Below are positions 6,441 to 14,813 of a stretch of 21,767 nucleotides of DNA, piece by piece. Under the pieces are notes generated by a model. It worked only from the letters and a program-made list of their open reading frames with translations. It was not told where the DNA came from and made no database searches. Each line of letters begins with the position of its first letter. The stretch's first letter is position 1. The stretch lies in NCBI GenBank assembly GCA_002337215.1, contig DDFO01000026.1, forward strand, positions 101,196 to 122,962, in the 5' to 3' direction. The stretch comes from Phycisphaerales bacterium UBA1926. GTDB taxonomy: Bacteria > Planctomycetota > Phycisphaerae > Phycisphaerales > UBA1924. Position numbers and translations under genes: made by a program.

Positions 6441-9368
6441 TCAATCGTTCGGGATCGGCGTCACGATCACCCGCACCTTGGGGTTCTCGTGATACCGGGC
6501 GAACGTCTCGGTGACCTCCTCGGCCGTGAACGTCGCGTACATCTTCAGCGCCGACGCGAGGTCGTCCAGATCCCGGTCACGCTTCTCGAGCTGGCTGAGC
6601 TGCAGCGCCCAGAAGCTCGGCTCCTCGAACGCCTCGCCCAGCGTCTTGGCGACCTGCGCCTGCGCGGTCTCGAACTCCTCGTCGGTCGGCCCGCTCTCGG
6701 CAAACTCGGCGAAGATCCCCATGATCGCGTCGGCCAGTTTCTCCGCGTTGGCGGGGTCCGTCGGAGCACCCGCGAACATCAGCCCGAACCCCGGGTACGC
6801 CTCGCCCGGTCGCAGCGAGGCGCTGATCGAGTAGACCAGCCGTTCCTCTTCGCGGATCTTCTTGATCATCCGCGTCGAGATCGTCCGGCTCGCGAGCTGG
6901 AGCAGGCGCGTGTCGCGGAGGGCCGAGCCGTCCGATGCAAAGAACCCCGCGACGACCGCCGCGGTCGGCGTCTGCGTATCGATCTCGGTCACCGCCGAGA
7001 CGTCCTTGCTCGGGCGGTTCACGGCCGGCGCGTTGTCAGCCGCCGCCGATTCCATCCGGGGTCGGCTTGTCAGCGATCCGAGGTATGTCCGAGCGAGCTC
7101 GAAGGCCTGCTCGCGGTCGATATCGCCCACGATCGCGACCTCGATGGGCGACTCGCTGATGAGGCTCTCGAGCCAGCGCTGCGCCTCGCGCATCGAGACG
7201 GCCTCGATCTGCTCGGGCGTGATCGACCGCGCCTGCGGCGCGCTCTCGGGATAGATCGCGTCGGTGAGCGTGCGCTGCAGCGAGCCCAGCGGGTCGCGCA
7301 TCGCCGCTCGCAGGCCCTGCACCGTGCCGGTGCGCCACTGCTCGAAGGGCACCGTCTCCAGCTTGGGCTGCGTGAGCAGCAGGTGGGCGAGCTGCATGCC
7401 CGTCTCCAGGTCGTCGGGGCTGCCGGTCATCGAGAGCTGCAGGAAGTCTTCCTGCGCGACGCCCGAGACCTGCATCTTTTTGCCCGCCATGACCTGGCGG
7501 ACCTGGTTGCCCGTCAGGTTCGCCGTCGCGGGCCGGCTCCACGCCTGGCTCGCCGCGAGGGTGACCCCCCGGTTGTCGGCCGTCTCCTCGATCTCGCCGC
7601 CCAGCACGGTGACGCGGACATCGACGAAGTTCTGCCGCTGCGTCATCTTCTTATGGTGCACGACGACGCCGTTCTCCATGACCGCCGTCCCGACGCCCGA
7701 TTCCGCGTGCGTGATCAGCTCCACGATCTCGCCCGGCGCAGGCGTTTGATCCATCAGCGAGTCGGCGACCTCTTCCTCCGCGTCCGGCTCCGGGGCACGG
7801 TCCGCGATCGACGACGCGAACTCGAGGACCTCGCTCTCCTCGGGAACGCCCGCGTCCGTCGGGATCTGGAGCATGAACGTCACGCGCTCGGTATCGAACA
7901 TCTCCGAGAACGCGGCGCTCGCTTCGCCTGGGCGGACAAACGGGACCAGCTGCCGCGCCAGGCGCAGCACCTGATCGGGAGAAACGAACGGCTCGCCCGC
8001 CGCGACCGCCCCAGCGAGCCGGGACAGGATGACCCGCTCGGGGAGCGTCGGCTCCTGGAGCGCGTCCTGCTCCAGACGCGCGAGCAGCGACGCCCGCGCG
8101 ACCTCGATCTCCGATTCGCTGAACCCGTGCAGTTCCGCACGGCGGACCTCGGTGGTGAGGTCCTCGAGCGCCTCGGCCCACTTATCGGGCGTCGCCGCGG
8201 CGCTCGCCTGGCTCAGCCGCATCACGCCGAACAGGTCCTGTGCGAACGCCCCGCCCCCGAGCATGCGCGCCTCGCCCGCGTCCACCTTCGACGCGAGCCG
8301 ACGGTTGAACGCCTCGAGCGCGAGCCGACGGGTGAGCTCGTCCCTCAGTTCCCCGTTGGTCGTCGTCGCGCCGTCCGGCTCGGCGACGAGCATCACCGCG
8401 ACCTGCGCCGTCGTGATCTCGGGGTCGTGCGCGACGATCACGCGCCGCTCTGTGTAAGGCGACACGTTCGCGTCGTTGTTCTCCGGGTCGGGCACCGTCG
8501 GCAGATCGCCGAACACGTTCTCGATCTCCTGCTCCGCGATCACCGGATCAAGATCCCCGACCACGAGCACGGTCATGTTGCTGGGAACGTACCACCGGCC
8601 GTAATAGTCAACGAAATCCTCCCGCTGCACCGCCGCGAGGGTCTCCTCGGTCCCGATGGGGAGGCGATCGCCCAGCAGCGAGCCCGGCGCGAGCCGGCTG
8701 AGCCACTGATCGCGGATGCGCTGCTGGGGCCCCTTGCCGGTGCGGAGTTCCTCGAAGATCACGCCGCGCTCTTCTTCGATGTCCTCGTCGCGCAGCAGCA
8801 GCCCACTCGCGACATCCTTGAAGAACGACAGCCCCTTCGCGAGCGTCGCCCGCTCGGCGTCGGGGAGGTAGAGCTGGTATGCGGTCTGATCGAAGCCGGT
8901 GAACGCGTTCTGGTCGCGCCCGAACGTCAGCCCGATCGATTCGAAGTACTTGATGACCTCGCCGGGCGGGAAGTTGTCCGACCCGTTGAACGCCATGTGC
9001 TCGAGGAAGTGGGCGAGCCCGCGCTGGGCCTCGGTCTCGTTGAGCGAGCCCGACCCGATGTGGATCCACACCCCGACCTTGCCGGGCGGGTTCGCGTGCT
9101 CGCGGATGACGTAGCCCATCCCGTTCTCGAGCGTCCCGGTCACGAGCCGGTCATCGGTCGGCAGAGGCTCACTGAGCACCGGGCCCTTGCTCTCGGGCGA
9201 GCCCGGACGGAACCGGTTCTGGTCGGCGGGCTGGGCCGATGCGCCCGTTGCCAGCAGTGTGGAGGCGGCAACCACGGCCGCGGCGCCGAGGGCGCACACG
9301 CCGCGAGAACGATCGGTATGGATGGGCGACGACTTTGAAGAAAGTCTCGTTGGCAGTTTTGACGGCAT
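6441..9368 (-). CDS. Exported M16 family zinc metalloprotease (PqqL/pitrilysin type)
   Basis: This is a 975-residue protein with a signal peptide whose hydrophobic core is about residues 24-41; cleavage is likely after ASA at 45. It carries the inverted zinc motif H120-F-L-E123-H124. The distal zinc ligand Glu falls in EEERGVIFEE, about 76 residues later (near 200), so the first M16 domain looks catalytically complete. A second, non-catalytic M16 pair follows (from about 520), giving the usual two-half clamshell of about 950 residues seen in PqqL-type enzymes. These degrade peptides in the periplasm or envelope; the substrate is unknown. The start at ATG 9368 is supported by GGAGGA 8 bases upstream. 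The N-terminal stretch before the hydrophobic core is long for a signal peptide. It is transcribed divergently from the SGNH hydrolase and ends in its own terminator. Confidence 0.92.
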   Translation of the reverse strand: MPSKLPTRLSSKSSPIHTDRSRGVCALGAAAVVAASTLLATGASAQPADQNRFRPGSPESKGPVLSEPLPTDDRLVTGTLENGMGYVIREHANPPGKVGVWIHIGSGSLNETEAQRGLAHFLEHMAFNGSDNFPPGEVIKYFESIGLTFGRDQNAFTGFDQTAYQLYLPDAERATLAKGLSFFKDVASGLLLRDEDIEEERGVIFEELRTGKGPQQRIRDQWLSRLAPGSLLGDRLPIGTEETLAAVQREDFVDYYGRWYVPSNMTVLVVGDLDPVIAEQEIENVFGDLPTVPDPENNDANVSPYTERRVIVAHDPEITTAQVAVMLVAEPDGATTTNGELRDELTRRLALEAFNRRLASKVDAGEARMLGGGAFAQDLFGVMRLSQASAAATPDKWAEALEDLTTEVRRAELHGFSESEIEVARASLLARLEQDALQEPTLPERVILSRLAGAVAAGEPFVSPDQVLRLARQLVPFVRPGEASAAFSEMFDTERVTFMLQIPTDAGVPEESEVLEFASSIADRAPEPDAEEEVADSLMDQTPAPGEIVELITHAESGVGTAVMENGVVVHHKKMTQRQNFVDVRVTVLGGEIEETADNRGVTLAASQAWSRPATANLTGNQVRQVMAGKKMQVSGVAQEDFLQLSMTGSPDDLETGMQLAHLLLTQPKLETVPFEQWRTGTVQGLRAAMRDPLGSLQRTLTDAIYPESAPQARSITPEQIEAVSMREAQRWLESLISESPIEVAIVGDIDREQAFELARTYLGSLTSRPRMESAAADNAPAVNRPSKDVSAVTEIDTQTPTAAVVAGFFASDGSALRDTRLLQLASRTISTRMIKKIREEERLVYSISASLRPGEAYPGFGLMFAGAPTDPANAEKLADAIMGIFAEFAESGPTDEEFETAQAQVAKTLGEAFEEPSFWALQLSQLEKRDRDLDDLASALKMYATFTAEEVTETFARYHENPKVRVIVTPIPND

Positions 9369-9451
9369 AGCGGGGATCCTCCGTGGGAATCAGTTAGCAT
9401 ACGCGCCGCCCCCGCAACGGGTTGCGAACCCCACACCCCTCGGAGTACCAC
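9369..9451. promoter_or_regulatory. Compact divergent promoter region with nested inverted repeats
   Basis: These 83 bp separate the divergent M16 and SGNH starts. The protease Shine-Dalgarno (GGAGGA, minus strand) and the hydrolase GGAG (9442-9445) mark its ends. Near the middle, CGCAA-CGGG-TTGCG overlaps GGGTT-GCG-AACCC, two nested short inverted repeats at about 9415-9432. They could be an operator or a small hairpin. On the minus strand TATGCT (about 9401-9396) is a possible -10 for the protease gene. No strong -35 was found. Confidence 0.35.
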
Positions 9452-10423
9452 GTGCAAACCCGCACAAAGGCCATCGCGATCGCCCTGCTGCTCGTCGTCG
9501 CCGTCGGGCTGGTCGCCGCCGAGATCGCCGCACGCGTCGCGTTCGGATTCTCGATGAACGAGCCCATCGTCATCTTCGACAAGTCCTGCGAGTACCGCCT
9601 CGCCCCCGGCGACTACGCGGGTGGCTACCGCGTCAACTCGCGCGGGATGCGGTCCGAGGAATTGCCCGAAGAGAAACCGGCCGGTGAGTTCCGCGTCCTT
9701 GTGCTGGGCGACAGCATCACCGAGGGGGACACGTCCCTTCCCAACGAATCGCTCGCGACCTACAACGCCGAACGCATCCTCAACGAGGGCGATGATCCCG
9801 ACACGTCCTGCCGCTTCCTCAATGTCAGCGTCGGTTCGTGGAGCGTCATGAATCAGATGGGCTTCATCGATGCCTTCGGCGATTTCGACGCCGACGCCAT
9901 CGTGCTCGTCTGGAACTCCGGTGATGCGATCGACGGGTTCGGCACGCCCCTCGCGCCGACCTCCCAGCCCATCTGCGGCATCCACCGCGCCCTCCGGCTC
10001 CTCCGTGTCCGCATCAAGAGCCGATCGGGCGTGCCGATCCTCCACGAGCCGGGCGGCATCTTCGCCCGCGCCAACGCCGACGCGCTGGACCGTCTCGCCG
10101 ACCACGCCGAGTCCCGGGGCATCCCGCTGCTCGCGATCTGGCACCCGACGCAGGCCGAGACCGAGTCCGGGTACGACGAATCGCGCGCACAGACGCTGCT
10201 CGACGTCTTCGACGCCCGGGGCGTCCCCGTCACGCGGTTCGCCGACACACTCCGCGACGTCATTCAAGCCGGCGGTGCGCCCTACGCCGATCACATCCAT
10301 CTTTCAAATGACGGACACGTGCTCCTCGCGCAGACGATCGCCGGTCTCATCGAAGCCGAGCGTGCGACCGAGGGGGCAGCGCCCGAGACGCCATCGAACA
10401 ACGCCGCCGACACCGACGGCTGA
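9452..10423 (+). CDS. Membrane-anchored SGNH/GDSL hydrolase
   Basis: This is a 323-residue esterase/lipase-like protein. The start is GTG 9452, six bases after GGAG (9442-9445). An upstream TTG at 9422 would add 10 residues and swallow the ribosome-binding site. An N-terminal membrane segment (about 7-25, AIAIALLLVVAVGLVAAEIA) should leave the catalytic domain outside the cytoplasm. Block I is VLVLGDSITEGD, with the nucleophile S88. A Gly in VSVGSWSV and an Asn in VLVWNSGD fit blocks II and III, and DHIHLSNDGH supplies the Asp-x-x-His of block V, so all four catalytic elements appear present. The family deacylates sugars, lipids or other esters; the substrate cannot be read from sequence. The Ala/Glu/Thr-rich last 20 residues look disordered. 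Its stop codon abuts the convergent helicase stop. Confidence 0.88.
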   Translation: MQTRTKAIAIALLLVVAVGLVAAEIAARVAFGFSMNEPIVIFDKSCEYRLAPGDYAGGYRVNSRGMRSEELPEEKPAGEFRVLVLGDSITEGDTSLPNESLATYNAERILNEGDDPDTSCRFLNVSVGSWSVMNQMGFIDAFGDFDADAIVLVWNSGDAIDGFGTPLAPTSQPICGIHRALRLLRVRIKSRSGVPILHEPGGIFARANADALDRLADHAESRGIPLLAIWHPTQAETESGYDESRAQTLLDVFDARGVPVTRFADTLRDVIQAGGAPYADHIHLSNDGHVLLAQTIAGLIEAERATEGAAPETPSNNAADTDG

Positions 10424-13400
10424 TCACCCGCCCGCGAGCTCGCCCGGGTCGAGCAGCTTGCAGAACCCCTGGCAGCCCCGCCCCTTCGGGTACACGCCCG
10501 CCAGCATCCCCGCGATCGCGCTGTCGATCGTTTCCCGCAGCTTCGGCTCATTCCCCGCGAGCTCATCGAACGACACGCGCCCGCGTTCACCCGTCGAGAG
10601 GACCCAGTACTCCGCGCTCCCCGCCGGGGTCTCGGTGTCCTCGATCGTGCCGACAACCTTCACATCACCCTCGGCCGGCGCCGCGAGCGGATCGACCCCG
10701 CTCGACGCATACGCCCGCATCGCCACCGCGTAGATGCCGAACTGCAGGTCGCTCTTCTTCACCTCGGTGAGCTTCTTGCTCGCCTTCCCGGTCTTGTAAT
10801 CCACGACGCGGTACCCATCGGGGCTCTCGTCGATCCGATCGATCTTCGCCACAAACCAGTGCGGCCCCGTCCCCGCCGCGTCCCCGCCCGGCGAATAGGG
10901 GAACCGGATCGCCTGCTCGAACGCGACAGGGTTGAGAAGCGAACTGTGCAGTTTCTCATACCCCTGCCGCAGCAGCGCGCGCACGCGTTCGCGCTGCGCG
11001 ACATCGATCACCTCCGCCGCCGACCACGAGGCGTCGAACGCCGAATCGCCCAACGCGAGCAGGTCGTCGAGCGTCGGCTCGCGCACGCTCTCGTCCTCGC
11101 CCGCGAGACGGAACGTTCGGTAGAACGACTCGAGCGCCTGGTGCACGGCCTTGCCGACAACCGTCTTCACCGTCTCGGGCTCCGTGAGCTTCAGCACGAA
11201 CCGCGTCGCAAAGCAGCGAGGGCAACGCGTCCACTGGTCGATCATCGTGTAGCTCAGTTCGAGCGGCGCGCGCATCCCGGGCAGCACCGAATCCGCCGTG
11301 GCAACGACCGGGTCATCGCCGATATCGACCAGCGAGCCGTGCAACGCGATGAGCCCCGCGTCGCCGACCCAGGCCGGCGCCGCATCCCCCCGCGCCGCCG
11401 ATTCGATCACGGCGAGCCGGGTCGCTGAGTCGCGCATCCGCGCCGCCGCCGCTTCGAACCGATCGGGATCTGCGCCCGCGTCGCCCGCCTCCGCGAGCGC
11501 CTTCGCCGCGTCGAGCCGGGCAAGCCGACCCGCCGAGCGGATCCGTGTCCGGCGTTCATCGAGCGCCGCCCACCCCTTGTCCGCGGCCTCGAGGTCCACG
11601 CCGTCGCGGGCTGTCGCGCCCAGCACGTCCGCCGCCTCACGGTCGACGATCAGGCCCGACTCATCGAGGAGTTCCCAGAAGTAATTCGTGCCCGAAGGCT
11701 TCTTCTTGGGCAGCTTCCCGATGATCACGAGCCGGCGCTCCGCCCGCGTGCACGCGACGTAGAAGAGCCGGCGTTCCTCGTCCTGCACCGACGCGGTGGC
11801 GTCGCCCGACGCCGCCTGCGCCTCCCCCTCGGCGAGCCATTCAGGGATCGTCTCCTCGGGGTCATCCATGCGCACGCTCGGGTAGCCGTGCTGCGACTCC
11901 ACCCGAGGCAAGTGCACCGTATCGAACTCGAGTCCCTTTGCCCGGTGCGCCGTCAGGAGCGACACCGCGTCCGGCTTGCCGTCCGCACCAACCGCACCGT
12001 CCGATTCCTCGTCCGCCTCGTGCGTGAGCCGGCTCACGCGGAACGACGCGTCGTCTTCGTCGAGGTCCTTCAGATAGGCCGTGAACGCCCGGAGATCCCG
12101 GGGCTCCTCCAGCCGGTCCGCCCGTTCCCGCGCAAACCGCAGCAGGCTCACGACGGCGCTCACCCGGGCCGCCCGCGCGCGCCCGTCGAGGAGCTCGGCG
12201 TGGACCACATCCGTCCCTTGCACGATCGCCGCGATCGCCGCGTGCGCCGGCGCGGTCGCCGTCGAATCCCGAAGCGACCGCCATACGCGCACAAACCGGT
12301 CCGCGATCCCCCGGGTCGCCTCATCGGGGCACGCGACCGAGCCGTCCACGAGCCCCGACGCAAGCCAGTCCATGAACTCCGGCGTCTCGGTCGTCTCCCT
12401 CTGGTCCGGCTCTTTCCGAAGCCGGGAGACCATCGCGCTGTATCCGTTGTCGATCTTGTTCACCCAGGCGACGCTCGTCTGGAAGGGGGGCCGGAGAAGC
12501 AGCCGACGCGCCGAGTGCGCGTGCGTCGGGTTCAGCAGCAGATCGACCCACGTCAGCACATCCTCGACGCCGGGGTCGTCCGCCGGCGCCGCGCCCTTCG
12601 AGACAACGCACGGGATCCCCTCCAGCTCGAGCGCCCCGCGGATCCGGTCCACGTCCGTCCACCCCCGCGCGATCACCGCGTGATCACCGAGCCGAGCGCC
12701 CTCGCGTGTTTCAAGATCGGCCCGGATCGCCGTCGCGATCACCTCGCCCGCCTGGAGATGGTTCTCGAGCCGGACACCCTCGACGACCGCCCCCGCCGGC
12801 TCATCCCCCGCGTTCGCCGCGCGGCGGACAACCTTGTCGGGCCGGAACCGTTCGTGCGCCCGCCCGATGACCGACGCCGCGACATCGAGCACGACCGTTG
12901 CGCTGCGGTAGTTCTCCTCGAGCATCTCCGTGCGAGCGCCGGGCCACCGCGCCGCGAACTTCGGGAACGCCCGATCGTCCGCTCCACGGAACCCGTAGAT
13001 CGCCTGGTCGTCATCGCCGACAACGCACAGGTCGGTGCCCCCGTCCGGTGTCTCCCGGGGCGGCGCGATCTGTGCCAGCAGATCGATCTGCGCGTCGTTG
13101 ACGTCCTGGAACTCATCGACAACCACGTGCCGGTAGTCCCGCCGGACGAACGCGCGCGCCGTCTCGTTCTCGCGGAGCATCCGCACGGCCCACGCGATCT
13201 GGTGGTCGAACCCGAGCAGCCCGCGCGACCGGCACGACGCGTCGAACGCCTCCCAGAGCACCACGGTCTGGTTCAGCCGATCGATGGTCGCCCGTTCGGC
13301 GGCCGTCTCGATGTCGTCGATCGTTCCGTCCTGCGCGCGTGCCGCGAGACCCGCCTCGTGCGCACGAATCCGCTCGGCCGCGGCCTTGGGCGTCAGCCCC

Positions 13401-13900
13401 GCGGCGGTCATCGCGCCGATCCGTTTGCGCGCCATCCCGATCGCCTCGTCGATCCCGCTCGCCGCCGCCTCGCGGAAGAGTCCGCGTTCGCGCACGATCG
13501 TGCGCATCATCCGGATCCGCTGGGCCGAGTCGATCAGCGAGGGCTCGCGGGGCAGCCCCGCCAGATCGCTGAACCGCCTGAGCAGCATCGCGCCGAACCC
13601 GTTGAACGTGTACGCGTTCACGCGCTCGGCCGTGAGCGGGTCGAGCATCTCGCCGAGCCGCTCACGCATCTCCCCCGCGGCCTTGTTGGTGAACGTCAGC
13701 GCCAGGATCGATCCGGGGTCCGCTCCGCGCGCCGCGATCAGGTGCGCGATCCGGCTCACGATCACGCGCGTCTTCCCGGTCCCGGGTCCCGCGAGCACGA
13801 TCAGCGGCCCGCCCTCGTGCTCCACGGCTGACCGCTGCGCGTCGTTGAGCCCGTCGAGGTGCGTCATCGGGCGCGCGCTCTCGCTGAACAGCCCGCTCAT
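10424..13900 (-). CDS. UvrD/PcrA-type SF1 helicase fused to a RecB-like PD-(D/E)XK nuclease
   Basis: This 1158-residue protein is predicted to unwind and degrade DNA ends during recombinational repair. Helicase motifs are all recognisable: Q motif LNDAQRSAV, Walker A GPGTGKT (38-44), Ia ALTFTNKAAGEM, II DEFQD (about 261), III VGDDDQAIYGFRGA (about 291), IV LEENYRSA, V LLTAHRAKGLEFD and VI RRLFYVACTRAERRL. The C-terminal third holds the nuclease: VGKAVHQALE (about 918), IDRID, VVDYKTGK (about 1031) and LQFGIYA. That retains the His, Asp and Asp-x-Lys residues expected for activity. CPRC (before the His motif) and GCQGFC (near the C-terminus) offer four cysteines that might hold an Fe-S cluster, as in AddB-type nucleases; this is inference. 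Its ATG overlaps the rsmD stop (ATGA). An internal ATG at 13867 (MTHLDGLN) is an alternative start. Confidence 0.92.
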   Translation of the reverse strand: MSGLFSESARPMTHLDGLNDAQRSAVEHEGGPLIVLAGPGTGKTRVIVSRIAHLIAARGADPGSILALTFTNKAAGEMRERLGEMLDPLTAERVNAYTFNGFGAMLLRRFSDLAGLPREPSLIDSAQRIRMMRTIVRERGLFREAAASGIDEAIGMARKRIGAMTAAGLTPKAAAERIRAHEAGLAARAQDGTIDDIETAAERATIDRLNQTVVLWEAFDASCRSRGLLGFDHQIAWAVRMLRENETARAFVRRDYRHVVVDEFQDVNDAQIDLLAQIAPPRETPDGGTDLCVVGDDDQAIYGFRGADDRAFPKFAARWPGARTEMLEENYRSATVVLDVAASVIGRAHERFRPDKVVRRAANAGDEPAGAVVEGVRLENHLQAGEVIATAIRADLETREGARLGDHAVIARGWTDVDRIRGALELEGIPCVVSKGAAPADDPGVEDVLTWVDLLLNPTHAHSARRLLLRPPFQTSVAWVNKIDNGYSAMVSRLRKEPDQRETTETPEFMDWLASGLVDGSVACPDEATRGIADRFVRVWRSLRDSTATAPAHAAIAAIVQGTDVVHAELLDGRARAARVSAVVSLLRFARERADRLEEPRDLRAFTAYLKDLDEDDASFRVSRLTHEADEESDGAVGADGKPDAVSLLTAHRAKGLEFDTVHLPRVESQHGYPSVRMDDPEETIPEWLAEGEAQAASGDATASVQDEERRLFYVACTRAERRLVIIGKLPKKKPSGTNYFWELLDESGLIVDREAADVLGATARDGVDLEAADKGWAALDERRTRIRSAGRLARLDAAKALAEAGDAGADPDRFEAAAARMRDSATRLAVIESAARGDAAPAWVGDAGLIALHGSLVDIGDDPVVATADSVLPGMRAPLELSYTMIDQWTRCPRCFATRFVLKLTEPETVKTVVGKAVHQALESFYRTFRLAGEDESVREPTLDDLLALGDSAFDASWSAAEVIDVAQRERVRALLRQGYEKLHSSLLNPVAFEQAIRFPYSPGGDAAGTGPHWFVAKIDRIDESPDGYRVVDYKTGKASKKLTEVKKSDLQFGIYAVAMRAYASSGVDPLAAPAEGDVKVVGTIEDTETPAGSAEYWVLSTGERGRVSFDELAGNEPKLRETIDSAIAGMLAGVYPKGRGCQGFCKLLDPGELAGG

Positions 13901-14703
13901 TGGTCGTTCCCGTCGTCCTCCGCCGTGTCCGGGGTATCGACCGGGGCGTCGTCCGAAGCCTCATCCGGTTTCTTGCGCATGTAGAGGTGCACCGCCGTCG
14001 AGCCGTACGTGTGCGTCTCGGGCCCGATCGCGTTCTCAAACGTGAGATCGACGTCCACGTACTTGCCGGCGTGCATGCCCCCCATGAACTCCGCCTCGAT
14101 CCGATCGAGCTCGTCGTCGCTCAGCGCGTCGAGATCGAGCGTGATCTGCTTCTGATTCGTCTCGATCTTCCCGTCAACGTTCTTTCCGTCGCCACGGTTG
14201 CCATCCACGTGCGCACGGTGCAGGAAGGGGTGAGGTGTGCGCAGCACGGCGAACCCCTCGTAGGTCATCTCGTCGATGAGCCGCGCGAACTGCGCGCGCA
14301 CGCGGAGCCACTCCTCCGGGTCGCGCACGAGCGGGTAGGGCGGGTCGGCGAAGAGCAGATTGATCGGTTTCGGGGCTCGGCTCAGCACGGCGGACCCCAA
14401 CGCGTCGCCGATGAGCAGGTCACACGCCTCGGGGCTGCCCATCGCCTCGATGTTGCGGCCCACGATCTGGGCGATCTTCCGGTCCTTCTCGACCATGAGC
14501 ACGCGGGCCGCCCCCCGGCTGTAGGCCTCGAGCCCGATCGACCCGGTGCCGGTGAACAGGTCGACGACGTGCGCCCCCTCGTAGTGCCCCCGCAGCAGAT
14601 TGAACACGCTCTCCTTCACCCGGTCGGTGATGGGACGCGTGGTCTTCATGTCGGGGGGCGTCTTGAGCTTCTTGCCCTTGTGTTTTCCGGAGATGATGCG
14701 CAT
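13897..14703 (-). CDS. rsmD: RsmD-type 16S rRNA (guanine-N2)-methyltransferase with C-terminal insertion
   Basis: This 268-residue enzyme is predicted to methylate 16S rRNA at the position equivalent to E. coli G966, using S-adenosylmethionine. The N-terminus MRIISGKHKGKKLKTP, then RPITDRVKESVFNLL, is diagnostic of the family. The SAM-binding loop is DLFTGTGSIGLEA (48-60) and the catalytic motif is DPPY (120-123). The final strand THTYGSTAVHLYMRKK is recognisable at about 231-245. Normal RsmD is about 185-200 residues. Here about 60 extra residues (about 161-225) sit before the last strand, and an acidic tail (EASDDAPVDTPDTAEDDGND) follows. The start at ATG 14703 is set by homology; the frame continues upstream without conserved sequence. 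Only about 60 bp separate the start from the upstream terminator. The stop overlaps the helicase start by four bases, so the two genes are likely cotranscribed. Confidence 0.92.
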   Translation of the reverse strand: MRIISGKHKGKKLKTPPDMKTTRPITDRVKESVFNLLRGHYEGAHVVDLFTGTGSIGLEAYSRGAARVLMVEKDRKIAQIVGRNIEAMGSPEACDLLIGDALGSAVLSRAPKPINLLFADPPYPLVRDPEEWLRVRAQFARLIDEMTYEGFAVLRTPHPFLHRAHVDGNRGDGKNVDGKIETNQKQITLDLDALSDDELDRIEAEFMGGMHAGKYVDVDLTFENAIGPETHTYGSTAVHLYMRKKPDEASDDAPVDTPDTAEDDGNDQ

Positions 14704-14755
14704 GGTTCCAAGCCTACGCGTTCCGAGGCCCGGCCTGCGGGCGGTGCGTGCGCGC

Positions 14756-14794
14756 AAAAAAAGGCCCGCCCGCGCCATGGGGCGCGGGCGGGCC
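14756..14794 (-). terminator. Strong rho-independent terminator after the SGNH/PEP-CTERM gene
   Basis: A 14-bp perfect stem, GGCCCGCCCGCGCC (14763-14776) with its complement at 14781-14794 and loop ATGG, is followed on the minus strand by seven T (complement of 14756-14762). It lies 20 bp after the stop at 14814 and separates that unit from rsmD. Confidence 0.92.
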
Positions 14795-14813
14795 CGGGTC
14801 GTCGCGGTCTCGC

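Noticed and set aside
6360..9338. Open frame of 992 codons on the plus strand, opposite the M16 protease
   Set aside because: It is arginine/leucine-rich with no recognisable domain, and is the typical antisense shadow produced by strong third-position G/C bias. The minus-strand frame has a signal peptide, HxxEH motif, ribosome-binding site and terminator.
11888..13831. Open frame of 647 codons on the plus strand, opposite the helicase
   Set aside because: Composition is Arg/Pro/Asp-dominated with no motifs; the minus strand carries every UvrD motif.
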